Below, piece by piece: positions 8,525-16,156 of a stretch of DNA of 64,000 nt. The notes under the pieces were generated by a model. The model saw nothing but the letters and a program-made list of their open reading frames with translations, searched no databases and was not told where the DNA came from. Source of the DNA: Paenibacillus arenosi. Its GTDB lineage: Bacteria; Bacillota; Bacilli; Paenibacillales; Paenibacillaceae. The number at the start of each line of letters is the position of its first letter. Positions within the stretch are counted from its first letter, which is position 1. The DNA is taken from positions 186,001-250,000 of the forward strand of contig NZ_JACYTN010000001.1 of NCBI RefSeq assembly GCF_014841135.1, given 5' to 3'. Position numbers and translations under genes: made by a program.

Positions 8525-10234
8525 ATGAGCAAGAGTGCGTTTGAGTTGGCTGTTCAGCCAGATATGAATATTTTAGTCCATGATGGGAGCAAACGCTATG
8601 ATGAGATACGAGAACAATTGCAGCGGTTTTCATCATTAGTCAAGCATCCGCAAGGTATACATACATTCAAGATGACACCATTGTCGTTGTGGAATGCTGC
8701 TGCTTCTGGAAGAAGTGCAGTAGATGTGACTCAGGTGCTGGATAAGTACGCAACTTGGGCCGTACCGATGAAGGTAAAACAAGAAATCGCGATGTGGATG
8801 GATCGTTACGGTTTGTTTGTTCTGGAAGGGGACGATGAAGGAGACGTGCTCATGCTTAAGTGTACGGAAGAAGCGCGTCTTCTAGCTTTCATGAATGACT
8901 CAGAGATCGGTACGATGTTCATTGGTAGACCTGCAGCCGGTAGTGTTCAGGTTGCAGCAAAGCATCGTGGTAAAATAAAACGTGAGCTTGCCCGTGTTGG
9001 GTATCCGGTTATTGATCGCGTTGGTTACAACGATGGAGAGCCGCTGCAAGTAGAATTGGCAGATAAGCTAGGTGAATATCCGTTTTCACTCCGCCCGTAT
9101 CAGGAGTCAGCGGTGGAGGCTTATATTGGGAGCGCCACACAATTAGCAGGTGATGGGGTTATCGTATTGCCATGCGGGGCAGGCAAAACGGTCGTAGGCA
9201 TTGGTGCGATAGCTGAGTTAGGGAGCGAGACATTAATTGTAACGTCGAATGCAACCTCTGTGAAACAATGGAAAAACGAGATTCTAAACAAAACAACGCT
9301 TTCGTCGGAACAAATAGGAGAATATACATCCCAACATAAGCAAGTACGGCCGATTACCATTACAACCTATCAAATGATGACTTATCGCAGAGATGAGGCT
9401 GAAGAATGGGTTCATATGGGCTTATTCCATCAACGGAACTGGGGATTAATTATTTATGATGAAGTACACCTGCTTCCTGCCCCCGTATTTCGAACTACTG
9501 CAGATTTGCAAGCCACTCGCCGACTTGGTCTCACAGCTACTCTTATTCGTGAAGATGGCTGTGAGCGTGATGTATTTTCACTAATCGGTCCCAAACGGTT
9601 CGAGCTACCTTGGAGAGAGTTGGAGCGGCAGGGCTGGATTGCTTCGGTCGCTTGTCATGAGATACGGGTGCCAATGGATGAAGCATGTTGGGATAAATAT
9701 CGTTCGGCCGCTTCACGAGAAAAGGCGCGCATAGCAGCTGAGAGTCCGACGAAAATGGCAGTTGTGGAACGTATCGTGGAGCAGCATGCTGAAGCACCAA
9801 CACTTATAATCGGTCAATTTTTGGATCAACTGCATCAACTTGCACGGCAGCTTGGAGCTCCTCTTTTAACGGGAGAAACGAAACAAGAAGAAAGAGAGCG
9901 TCTCTATAAGGCATTTCGCAACGGAGAAGCGCGTGTATTAGTTGTATCGAAGGTAGCAAATTTTGCAGTCGATTTGCCAGATGCTACGGTTGCGATTCAA
10001 GTGTCAGGGACATACGGTTCTCGACAAGAAGAGGCACAGCGTTTAGGGAGATTACTTCGTCCTAAAGAGGATGGTAGAGCTGCCTATTTCTTTACGGTTG
10101 TATCATCAGGTACGAGAGAAGTAGAGGACGCGATGAAGCGTCAGCTATTTCTTGTTGAACAGGGTTATCAATATGCGGTAAGTGAAGAAGGGGGTAGAAG
10201 TAGTGCGCACATCGGAGTTAGCGGCGCGAGCTGA
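8525..10234 (+). CDS. XPB-type superfamily 2 DNA repair helicase
   Basis: A 3'-5' DNA helicase like the bacterial XPB/Ssl2 family known from mycobacteria and some Firmicutes. An N-terminal helicase-associated region (1-180) precedes RecA-like domain 1, with Walker A PCGAGKT at about residue 216, DEVH box at about 312 and motif III GLTATLIREDG. RecA-like domain 2 has the RQEEAQRLGRLLRPK motif VI. The XPB-type RED segment is visible as the IREDGCERD context after motif III. The start follows TTAGGAGG. Its end overlaps the next gene by 32 bp, so the two are translated together. A role in nucleotide excision repair is inferred from the family. Confidence 0.9.
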   Translation: MSKSAFELAVQPDMNILVHDGSKRYDEIREQLQRFSSLVKHPQGIHTFKMTPLSLWNAAASGRSAVDVTQVLDKYATWAVPMKVKQEIAMWMDRYGLFVLEGDDEGDVLMLKCTEEARLLAFMNDSEIGTMFIGRPAAGSVQVAAKHRGKIKRELARVGYPVIDRVGYNDGEPLQVELADKLGEYPFSLRPYQESAVEAYIGSATQLAGDGVIVLPCGAGKTVVGIGAIAELGSETLIVTSNATSVKQWKNEILNKTTLSSEQIGEYTSQHKQVRPITITTYQMMTYRRDEAEEWVHMGLFHQRNWGLIIYDEVHLLPAPVFRTTADLQATRRLGLTATLIREDGCERDVFSLIGPKRFELPWRELERQGWIASVACHEIRVPMDEACWDKYRSAASREKARIAAESPTKMAVVERIVEQHAEAPTLIIGQFLDQLHQLARQLGAPLLTGETKQEERERLYKAFRNGEARVLVVSKVANFAVDLPDATVAIQVSGTYGSRQEEAQRLGRLLRPKEDGRAAYFFTVVSSGTREVEDAMKRQLFLVEQGYQYAVSEEGGRSSAHIGVSGAS

Positions 10235-12242
10235 ATCGCAAGCTCAAATCGTTGACGTAGAAAAAGTGGGGACAACCGCACAAAATGATCCGCTTCGTGT
10301 CGGATTTGCTCCTTATACGAACTGGCAAAAGTTCTCCGCTGCACCCGAGCTAGTGCTGCACACGCTTCAACAACTGCCACCTTCTTTGCAGCAGCTCTAT
10401 GTACATGTGTTAAAGCAAACAGGGCCGCTTCCATTTCACGAAGAAATGATAGAGTCATGGCAACATGCGAATGCTGCGGCAGCTGAGGTGATGGCAGCCC
10501 TCCCTGTATGGTACGAGGAAGGTTTATTGGCCGTATTCCGCAAAGCTTGGGGAGAACGTTTATATGTGGTACCAATTGATGTATATGTAATGATGCTTCA
10601 ACATGGCTTGGCATCGCTTTCTATTGATTCGGCTGATGAGCTGCCTATTGATACTTTTGCCCATTCAGAATCTGGACAGGGTGTCATCAATGACTTATTC
10701 CGTCTACTCGTATTTACGGCTAATGAAGGACTGCCAGTCACGGCGAAGGGGACGCTGCACAAACGAACGATACAACGGCTGGAATCCCAGTTGCAAATGT
10801 CTACAGAAGCATTGAGTGCATGCAAGGTCAGCTATGCATTTGCGGAAGCTGTATCTCCTAAGCTAGCCGTCAGTCTTGATTTAGCGATGCGTCTAGGGTT
10901 AATCCGCAAAGATACTCAGTCCTTCTCTATTGAGACAAAACCATTGTATGAGTGGCTGCAACAGCCACATTCGAAGTGGAACGAAGCGATATGGCTGCTT
11001 GTCGGCCAGCACTATACAGCAGCAAATGTTCATACGAAGCATCTATTCTACGCTATAAGCGCCGCTGCTCGACCAGGAGAGTGGGTACAAGCAGAGTCAA
11101 CTGTGAAGCAGATGCAAGAAAGTGGTTGGCTTGGGTTTGATGCAGAGCAGTCACTAATTGAAACGACGAAAGCCTGGTTGCACGCGCTCAACACGTTTGG
11201 TTGGTGTGAGCTCCGAACAGTGTCAGATGGCTCTCTTTGGTACAAGTGGCTGTTGAGTGGTGAGCATGATGCAGATGAGCAGATGGAAGATGGGCACGGA
11301 TTTTTCGTGCAGCCTGATTTTGAAATTATCGTTCCTCCCGATTGCTCTATGTTGATTCGATGGAAGTTGGAGCAAATCGCAGAGCATCTGTCTTCCAGTG
11401 GAATGCATATGTACCGATTAACAAGAGATTCATTTCAGACAGCGATTGATGCTGGTCATACACGTAAACAACAACAGGAGTTTTTGGAGCGACATGCTCT
11501 AACAGGCATTCCTGAAAATATTATCGATGCATGGGAACGATGGAATGAACAATATGGTCGAGCGTGGTTCAGTGAGGTAGTATTGCTTCGCTGTGAAGAT
11601 GAATCAGCAGCGCATCTTATCCAGCAAGAATGTGAACAAGGTAAACTTATCGGGAAGCTTAGTAAAATTGGGCCTACTGCATTTGTGGCTGCTCGTGATC
11701 AAGTGGAGCAGATAAGAATGGTTATGGAGCAAATCGGTTTGCCGCTGCTTAAGAACTGGAGAAATGATAATTATGATGAACCTGCTTCTACAGAGCAGCG
11801 CGGGGCGGAAGATGAGCTGCTTAAACTTAGTACAACAGCAAGTATTCGATCTGCGAAGCACTTCCAGAATAGTTCGACAATGAATGGAATAGTTTACAGT
11901 CCCAGTTCATTGCAGTATTATGAAATGGATATGGCTTATCGTCGAGATGAGTCATGGCTGTCGTCTTACATTGGGCTTCCTCTCATGTGGACGAAAGAAG
12001 TACGCACTTACCATGCCTCTACAATGATGGAAATCGTGGAGACTGCGATCCGTTTGAAGCTAGCCTTGCAAATTAAAGAGAATGGCCAACTCCTTCGAGT
12101 CGTTCCGATTCGGTTGAATGGACAGGGTAATATGGATTCTGCTCTTGAAGTGTACATGAATGAAGATTCCAGAGCAGTGCGTAAGACGCTGATGCCGAAT
12201 CAATGGGAAGGTGTTCGTCTCCTCGTACCAGAGTGGTTGTAA
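10203..12242 (+). CDS. Helicase-associated protein (XPB partner)
   Basis: A large 679-aa protein of the helicase-associated/XPB C-terminal-like type (Helicase_C_3), as found next to XPB in mycobacteria. The recognisable segment is the central-to-C-terminal part, FFVQPDFEIIVPPDCS and RLTRDSFQTAIDAG, characteristic of the family. No Walker A or DEAD motif is present, so it is not itself a helicase. I place the start at the GTG at 10203, which has GAAGGGGG eight bases upstream; a GTG at 10182 in the same frame would add seven residues. The overlap with the helicase gene suggests the two proteins form a complex, which is inference. Confidence 0.75.
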   Translation: MRTSELAARAESQAQIVDVEKVGTTAQNDPLRVGFAPYTNWQKFSAAPELVLHTLQQLPPSLQQLYVHVLKQTGPLPFHEEMIESWQHANAAAAEVMAALPVWYEEGLLAVFRKAWGERLYVVPIDVYVMMLQHGLASLSIDSADELPIDTFAHSESGQGVINDLFRLLVFTANEGLPVTAKGTLHKRTIQRLESQLQMSTEALSACKVSYAFAEAVSPKLAVSLDLAMRLGLIRKDTQSFSIETKPLYEWLQQPHSKWNEAIWLLVGQHYTAANVHTKHLFYAISAAARPGEWVQAESTVKQMQESGWLGFDAEQSLIETTKAWLHALNTFGWCELRTVSDGSLWYKWLLSGEHDADEQMEDGHGFFVQPDFEIIVPPDCSMLIRWKLEQIAEHLSSSGMHMYRLTRDSFQTAIDAGHTRKQQQEFLERHALTGIPENIIDAWERWNEQYGRAWFSEVVLLRCEDESAAHLIQQECEQGKLIGKLSKIGPTAFVAARDQVEQIRMVMEQIGLPLLKNWRNDNYDEPASTEQRGAEDELLKLSTTASIRSAKHFQNSSTMNGIVYSPSSLQYYEMDMAYRRDESWLSSYIGLPLMWTKEVRTYHASTMMEIVETAIRLKLALQIKENGQLLRVVPIRLNGQGNMDSALEVYMNEDSRAVRKTLMPNQWEGVRLLVPEWL

Positions 12243-12271
12243 GGAAGACACAGCATCAAGTATAACAAGAA

Positions 12272-12763
12272 TTGAGCGTGATAGTCATGCCACATATACA
12301 TGTGTCACAATCGGAGTATCCCGAACAGAGTGGTCAACCAGATACGGCCATTTTGTTAACGGAAGCTTATGAACTGGGGGATATGATTAAGCATTCTGCT
12401 GAGTTAACGAGTTATTTAACTTGGAAGCAGCGGATGGAACAACATGAAGAAGTTAAGCAATTGCAGCGTGAATTTCTTCGAAAGAAAGATTTGTTTGAGG
12501 AAACAGAGCGTTTCGGTCATTTCCACCCTGATTACCATGCTGCAAGAGATGCGGTATTTGCCATTGAACGAAGGCTTGATGAGATAGAGGAAGTTCAACA
12601 GTTCAAGCGTGCGGAAGAGCAGCTTGATGAAATGTTATATGAACTGTCTAAAGTTATTGCTCATTCTGTCTCTGAATCGATCAAGGTGCCAAGCAACGCA
12701 CTGCAGCCAACGGGCGGTTGTTCTACTGGTGGATGTAGTGGCGGGTGCTCAAGCTGTGGCTAG
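12272..12763 (+). CDS. ylbF: YlbF family regulator, Y-complex subunit
   Basis: A 163-aa YlbF/YmcA-domain protein. In B. subtilis YlbF joins YmcA and YaaT in the Y-complex, which binds iron-sulfur clusters and promotes RNA processing by RNase Y as well as competence, biofilm and sporulation. The helical domain contains ETERFGHFHPDYHAARDAV (about 90-108), and the C-terminus ends in a cysteine cluster with four Cys separated by Gly/Ser, as in YlbF proper and unlike YmcA. The start is uncertain: TTG at 12272, GTG at 12278 and ATG at 12287 all lack a good ribosome binding site. It is followed by ylbG after 36 bp. Confidence 0.88.
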   Translation: MSVIVMPHIHVSQSEYPEQSGQPDTAILLTEAYELGDMIKHSAELTSYLTWKQRMEQHEEVKQLQREFLRKKDLFEETERFGHFHPDYHAARDAVFAIERRLDEIEEVQQFKRAEEQLDEMLYELSKVIAHSVSESIKVPSNALQPTGGCSTGGCSGGCSSCG

Positions 12764-12799
12764 TAACAGCTGAAGTTACGATGGAAAGCGGGGGAAAAT

Positions 12800-13063
12800 A
12801 TGTTTCCACAACGTACAGGCTATATTATATGGGTGAGCGATGTAAAAGCAGCTCGTAATCTGGAGAAATACGGTTCTCTTCACTATATTTCGCGTAAAAT
12901 GCACTATGCAGTACTGTATGTTAACGCAGATCGTGCGGAGGATACAGTCAAAAATTTGAAGCGCTTGAACTATGTGAAGAAGATTGAGCGTTCTTATCGC
13001 AATGAAATTAAGACAGAGTACAGCAATGAGTTCGAAGAAAAAACTCGTTTTTACGGAATGTAA
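12800..13063 (+). CDS. ylbG: YlbG family protein (DUF2129)
   Basis: An 87-aa protein of the YlbG family, function unknown. It matches the family along its length: GYIIWVSDVKAARNLEKYG, the YISRKMHYAVLYVN strand and VKKIERSYRNEI. It normally lies directly after ylbF, as here, and the pair probably forms one transcript. The ATG follows GCGGGGGAA. A terminator about 70 bp downstream closes the unit. Confidence 0.92.
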   Translation: MFPQRTGYIIWVSDVKAARNLEKYGSLHYISRKMHYAVLYVNADRAEDTVKNLKRLNYVKKIERSYRNEIKTEYSNEFEEKTRFYGM

Positions 13064-13131
13064 TTCATGTAAAGTATAACCACCACAATTCAACTGAGAT
13101 TACATTGTTTTCTATATCTAACGTTAATTTA

Positions 13132-13174
13132 ATGGAAATCGTTTTCGCTACGTGCGAAAGCGGTTTCCATTTTT
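13132..13174 (+). terminator. Terminator of ylbF-ylbG
   Basis: ATGGAAA...TTCGC pairs with GCGAA...TTTCCAT around a TACGT loop, with small internal mismatches, followed by TTTTT. Confidence 0.85.
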
Positions 13175-13325
13175 ACATGTGTCTTAATTTGATCATTTAA
13201 GTTAAAGATTTTCTAAAAACACCCATAAATGAGCGTTTTGAACTTGTGATCGACTTATACTTCCTGTAATATAACGGGTAAATATACATAGACATAAAGA
13301 CCTATGTGGTGGAGAGTGGTATCCG

Positions 13326-13763
13326 GTGAAAGACAAAGTAATGGAACGCTGGAGTACGTATGAACCGTTCTATGTCTTGCTCGGCGATAAGAAGATTTCA
13401 GACATCATTATAACGAATCACGCACGTAGTCGATGGAATGACCGTATTGCGTCAGAGACGCAGGATATGGAAGCTATTGCTTCGTATATGTGGGACTGTT
13501 TGAAGACGAACCGGATTACCTCCTATTACCGCCAAGAAGAGGATGTGTACCTGATCGATGATGATATCGTGATGGTTGCGGAACTAGTAGAGTCTGAACG
13601 TGATCTGGATTTGTCGGGAACGCCAATGACGAAGATGGTAGTTGTAACTTATTTGGGACGTATGTCACAAACTATTGAGCTTCGTGATTTGAAGTCATAT
13701 TATTCTTGGTTACGTCATTCAAGACGTATGACATTAGTGAAGAACAGTCGCAAGCATCGGTGA
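13326..13763 (+). CDS. Uncharacterised protein, 145 aa
   Basis: I do not recognise this protein. It has 145 residues, is rich in charged residues, has no membrane segment or signal peptide, and ends in a basic tail (LRHSRRMTLVKNSRKHR). A beta-rich centre (VYLIDDDIVMVAELV, KMVVVTYLGRMSQTI) suggests a small compact domain. The segment ITNHARSRWNDRI is reminiscent of conserved phage or toxin-like small domains, but not enough to name one. GTG at 13326 is used with GGTGGAG somewhat far upstream; ATG at 13341 is an alternative. It is a single gene between two terminators. Coding bias looks normal. Confidence 0.7.
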   Translation: MKDKVMERWSTYEPFYVLLGDKKISDIIITNHARSRWNDRIASETQDMEAIASYMWDCLKTNRITSYYRQEEDVYLIDDDIVMVAELVESERDLDLSGTPMTKMVVVTYLGRMSQTIELRDLKSYYSWLRHSRRMTLVKNSRKHR

Positions 13764-13878
13764 GAAAGAAATGAAAGCTACACCTTTCAGGTTTTCTCAG
13801 ATAAATTCTTCGACTGTATAAGCGTGTAATAGCTATACGGATCTCTTATCGGTAGAGCAACGACTCTCATGATTGTTG

Positions 13879-13907
13879 AAGTCGCATTCTTTGGAATGCG
13901 GCTTTTT
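13879..13907 (+). terminator. Intrinsic terminator upstream of the LysR gene
   Basis: AAGTCGCATTC and GGAATGCGGCTT form a stem with one G-T pair around a 3-nt loop, then TTT. The roughly 115 bp between the previous stop and this hairpin carries a weak inverted repeat (GAGAAAG...CTTTC) and nothing I can identify. Confidence 0.85.
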
Positions 13908-13980
13908 GGTATTGGTCGACTGTTTCGATGGGACAGTGTGATATAATGGAAACCAATGTGATTAGAAGGTGGCGGATTCG

Positions 13981-14907
13981 ATGGCAGTTAGTTTCCATCA
14001 GTTGCATATTTTTTATACCGTAGCTGCGAAGAGCAGTTTCTCGGCAGCTGCTCAAGCGCTTCATATGACTCAGCCCGCCGTAACGATGCAAATTCAAAGC
14101 TTAGAGGACTATTTTGGAACGAAGCTCTTTCATCGTTCTACCAAGAAGCTACAGCTGTCTGACGCTGGAAGAACGTTGATTCCTTATGCGAAACAGGCGG
14201 TTGACCTTGTACAAGAAACAGAAGAAGCGATGTCACTCTTTACGAAACAGCTTCATGGTAAATTGCAGCTAGGAGCGAGTTTGACGATAGGAGAGTACGT
14301 TATCCCTCCCTTGCTTGGGACCTTTATATCTTCCCACCCTGAAATGACTATTAGTATGGGGGTAATGAATACAACACAAATTGTAGAAGGTATTCGACAG
14401 CATCAGTTGCATCTTGGCTTGGTTGAAGCGCCAGTGAATGACCCGGATATGATAACAGAAGAGGTTATGGAGGACGAATTGTTTCTTGTCGTTCCCAAGG
14501 GCCATCCTTTTATAGGGCGGGATTCTGTTGCTTTGGAAGAGGCATTAGCTTGTGCTTTCATTTTGCGAGAGAAGGGTTCGGGTACGAGACAGGTGATGGA
14601 AAATGCGCTTCGAGATTATGCGCATAACTTCTCGGCGCTTCGGATCGTAATGGAGCTGGGTAGTACAGGTGCTGTCAAATCAGCGGTAGAAAACGGGCTT
14701 GGTGTCACGATTATGTCCAAGTCTGCTGTGCGGCACGAGTGTTCTCTAGGCCTAGTAGCGGCAATTCCAATCGAAGGCATATCGTTTAAACGTAAGTTCT
14801 ATGCCGTTCAACTGAAAGATAGCATGCTTGCTTGGCCAGCAATGGCTTTCCTAACGTATTTACGTCAACAGAGTATCGTTCCTGAAGCGTTGGCACCAAC
14901 CGATTGA
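13981..14907 (+). CDS. LysR family transcriptional regulator
   Basis: A 308-aa LysR-type regulator with an N-terminal winged helix-turn-helix (about 5-62: FSAAAQALHMTQPAVTMQIQ, FHRSTKKLQLSDAG) and a periplasmic-binding-like effector domain (about 90-295). It resembles the CysL/YwfK or selenium-metabolism branch, but its target is unknown. ATG at 13981 is chosen because AAGGTGG lies about nine bases upstream; GTG at 13969 overlaps that site. The PHP gene follows after 28 bp without a terminator, so the two are likely co-transcribed. The effector cannot be told. Confidence 0.92.
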   Translation: MAVSFHQLHIFYTVAAKSSFSAAAQALHMTQPAVTMQIQSLEDYFGTKLFHRSTKKLQLSDAGRTLIPYAKQAVDLVQETEEAMSLFTKQLHGKLQLGASLTIGEYVIPPLLGTFISSHPEMTISMGVMNTTQIVEGIRQHQLHLGLVEAPVNDPDMITEEVMEDELFLVVPKGHPFIGRDSVALEEALACAFILREKGSGTRQVMENALRDYAHNFSALRIVMELGSTGAVKSAVENGLGVTIMSKSAVRHECSLGLVAAIPIEGISFKRKFYAVQLKDSMLAWPAMAFLTYLRQQSIVPEALAPTD

Positions 14908-14935
14908 CGAATAAGAAAAGATGGAAGTGATAGCA

Positions 14936-15829
14936 ATGACTGAACAACAGTTTGAAGCAATTGGTGTTCCGCAGCGAGATGGTGGGGCTGATCTTCATAC
15001 GCATACGACGGCTTCTGATGGTGTATGTCGCCCATTGGAAAATATAAGACTAGCAAAGGAAGCGGGTCTTGAAGCGATTGCGATTACCGATCATGATACG
15101 ACAGCAGGTCTTACCGAGGCAGCTGTAGAGGCGGGGCTTGTTGGCATTCACCTTATTCCAGGTGTTGAAATAAGTACGGTGGAGCAAGGCATTGATATTC
15201 ATGTCTTAGGCTATTATGTGAACCTAGAAGATACGTCTTTTAGTGGTCGTTTACTCGAATTACGCCAAATACGTGATGTACGCAATGAAATGATGGTTGC
15301 TCGATTAACGGAACTTGGTATTCCGTTAACGATGGAGGAAGTAATAGCTGAGCTGCCTAATCCACTGCAAGAAGGGGAAACGGTTGGCCGTCCACATATG
15401 GCAGATGCTCTAGTACGTCGTGGGGTTGTAGCGAATATGAAAGAGGCTTTTGACCGATATTTGGGGAAAGACGGATTGGCATACGTCAACCCTCCGCGCA
15501 TCACTCCGCTTACAGCAGCAACTTGGATACGTGAAGCGGGTGGGGCTGTTGTATTGGCACACCCTGGTTTATATGGCGATGATGTATTGGTCGAACGTAT
15601 TGTGCGAGAGATTCAACCAGATGGAATTGAAGTATGGCACTCGGATCATACGGATGCGGATGTAAGTCGCTATATCGAAATGGCGGATGTGTGTGGGTTG
15701 TTGAAAACAGCAGGGTCTGATTTCCATGGTGCGCGGCAAGGGAAAGTATTCCACGGAGCACTTGGTAGTCGACGAATAGATATGGGGACTGTGGAATCAT
15801 TGCGAGAGATTGCTGACAGTCGTAAGTGA
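14936..15829 (+). CDS. PHP domain phosphoesterase
   Basis: A 297-aa PHP-domain metal-dependent phosphoesterase of the YciV/TrpH (RNase AM) group. In E. coli this type removes nucleotides from 3'-5' phosphorylated or short RNA substrates. Metal-binding motifs occur in order: ADLHTHTTASDG (about 19-30), ITDHDT (about 55), GVEIST (about 80), VVLAHPG (about 208), and the C-terminal GSDFHG (about 264). The ATG at 14936 is preceded by GGAAGTGAT; an ATG at 14921 has a poorer site. It shares a transcript with the LysR gene and precedes a long hairpin. Confidence 0.88.
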   Translation: MTEQQFEAIGVPQRDGGADLHTHTTASDGVCRPLENIRLAKEAGLEAIAITDHDTTAGLTEAAVEAGLVGIHLIPGVEISTVEQGIDIHVLGYYVNLEDTSFSGRLLELRQIRDVRNEMMVARLTELGIPLTMEEVIAELPNPLQEGETVGRPHMADALVRRGVVANMKEAFDRYLGKDGLAYVNPPRITPLTAATWIREAGGAVVLAHPGLYGDDVLVERIVREIQPDGIEVWHSDHTDADVSRYIEMADVCGLLKTAGSDFHGARQGKVFHGALGSRRIDMGTVESLREIADSRK

Positions 15830-15979
15830 GACACGGTCACCTGATTTAACAGAATTAGATGGTGTTTTCAACGTTGACAATAAAAAGCTTACGTGAAACG
15901 GTATCGCTTGCTCGGAACTTCTACATAGGTAAGCGAGCGCAGTGGATGAAGCGTGTTGAAATAAATGAAATGATAAATT
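15830..15979. other. Gene-free stretch after the PHP gene
   Basis: Part of a 327-bp gap between convergent genes. It holds a TTGACA at 15874-15879 with no matching -10 box and an 11-codon frame with no ribosome binding site. I see no gene here; the long terminator hairpin occupies the next 75 bp. Confidence 0.5.
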
Positions 15980-16054
15980 AAAAGGTGCCCAAGCAAGATA
16001 TTAAACTGTCCACAATTGGGGTTACAGTTCATTTTCTTGCAGGGCACCTTTTGC
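15980..16054. terminator. Long bidirectional hairpin between PHP gene and rqcH
   Basis: AAAAGGTGCCC (15980-15990) pairs with GGGCACCTTTT (16042-16052). Two further helices inside are GCAAGA with TCTTGC and AACTGT with ACAGTT, so the whole 73 nt folds as one long interrupted stem. A and T flanks allow termination in both directions. Confidence 0.88.
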
Positions 16055-16156
16055 AGTTTGGCTATTTTTTAGATTTCGCAGCCTCTCAGATTTTTGGAAT
16101 ATAAAACACCTTAGCCTGTGCTGGTCTGGTGCTAGCTAGAGTGTGCTGTGCCAGTG

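Noticed and set aside
15874-15902. Promoter with TTGACA after the PHP gene
   Set aside because: No -10 hexamer at 16-18 bp and no gene downstream on that strand before the terminator.
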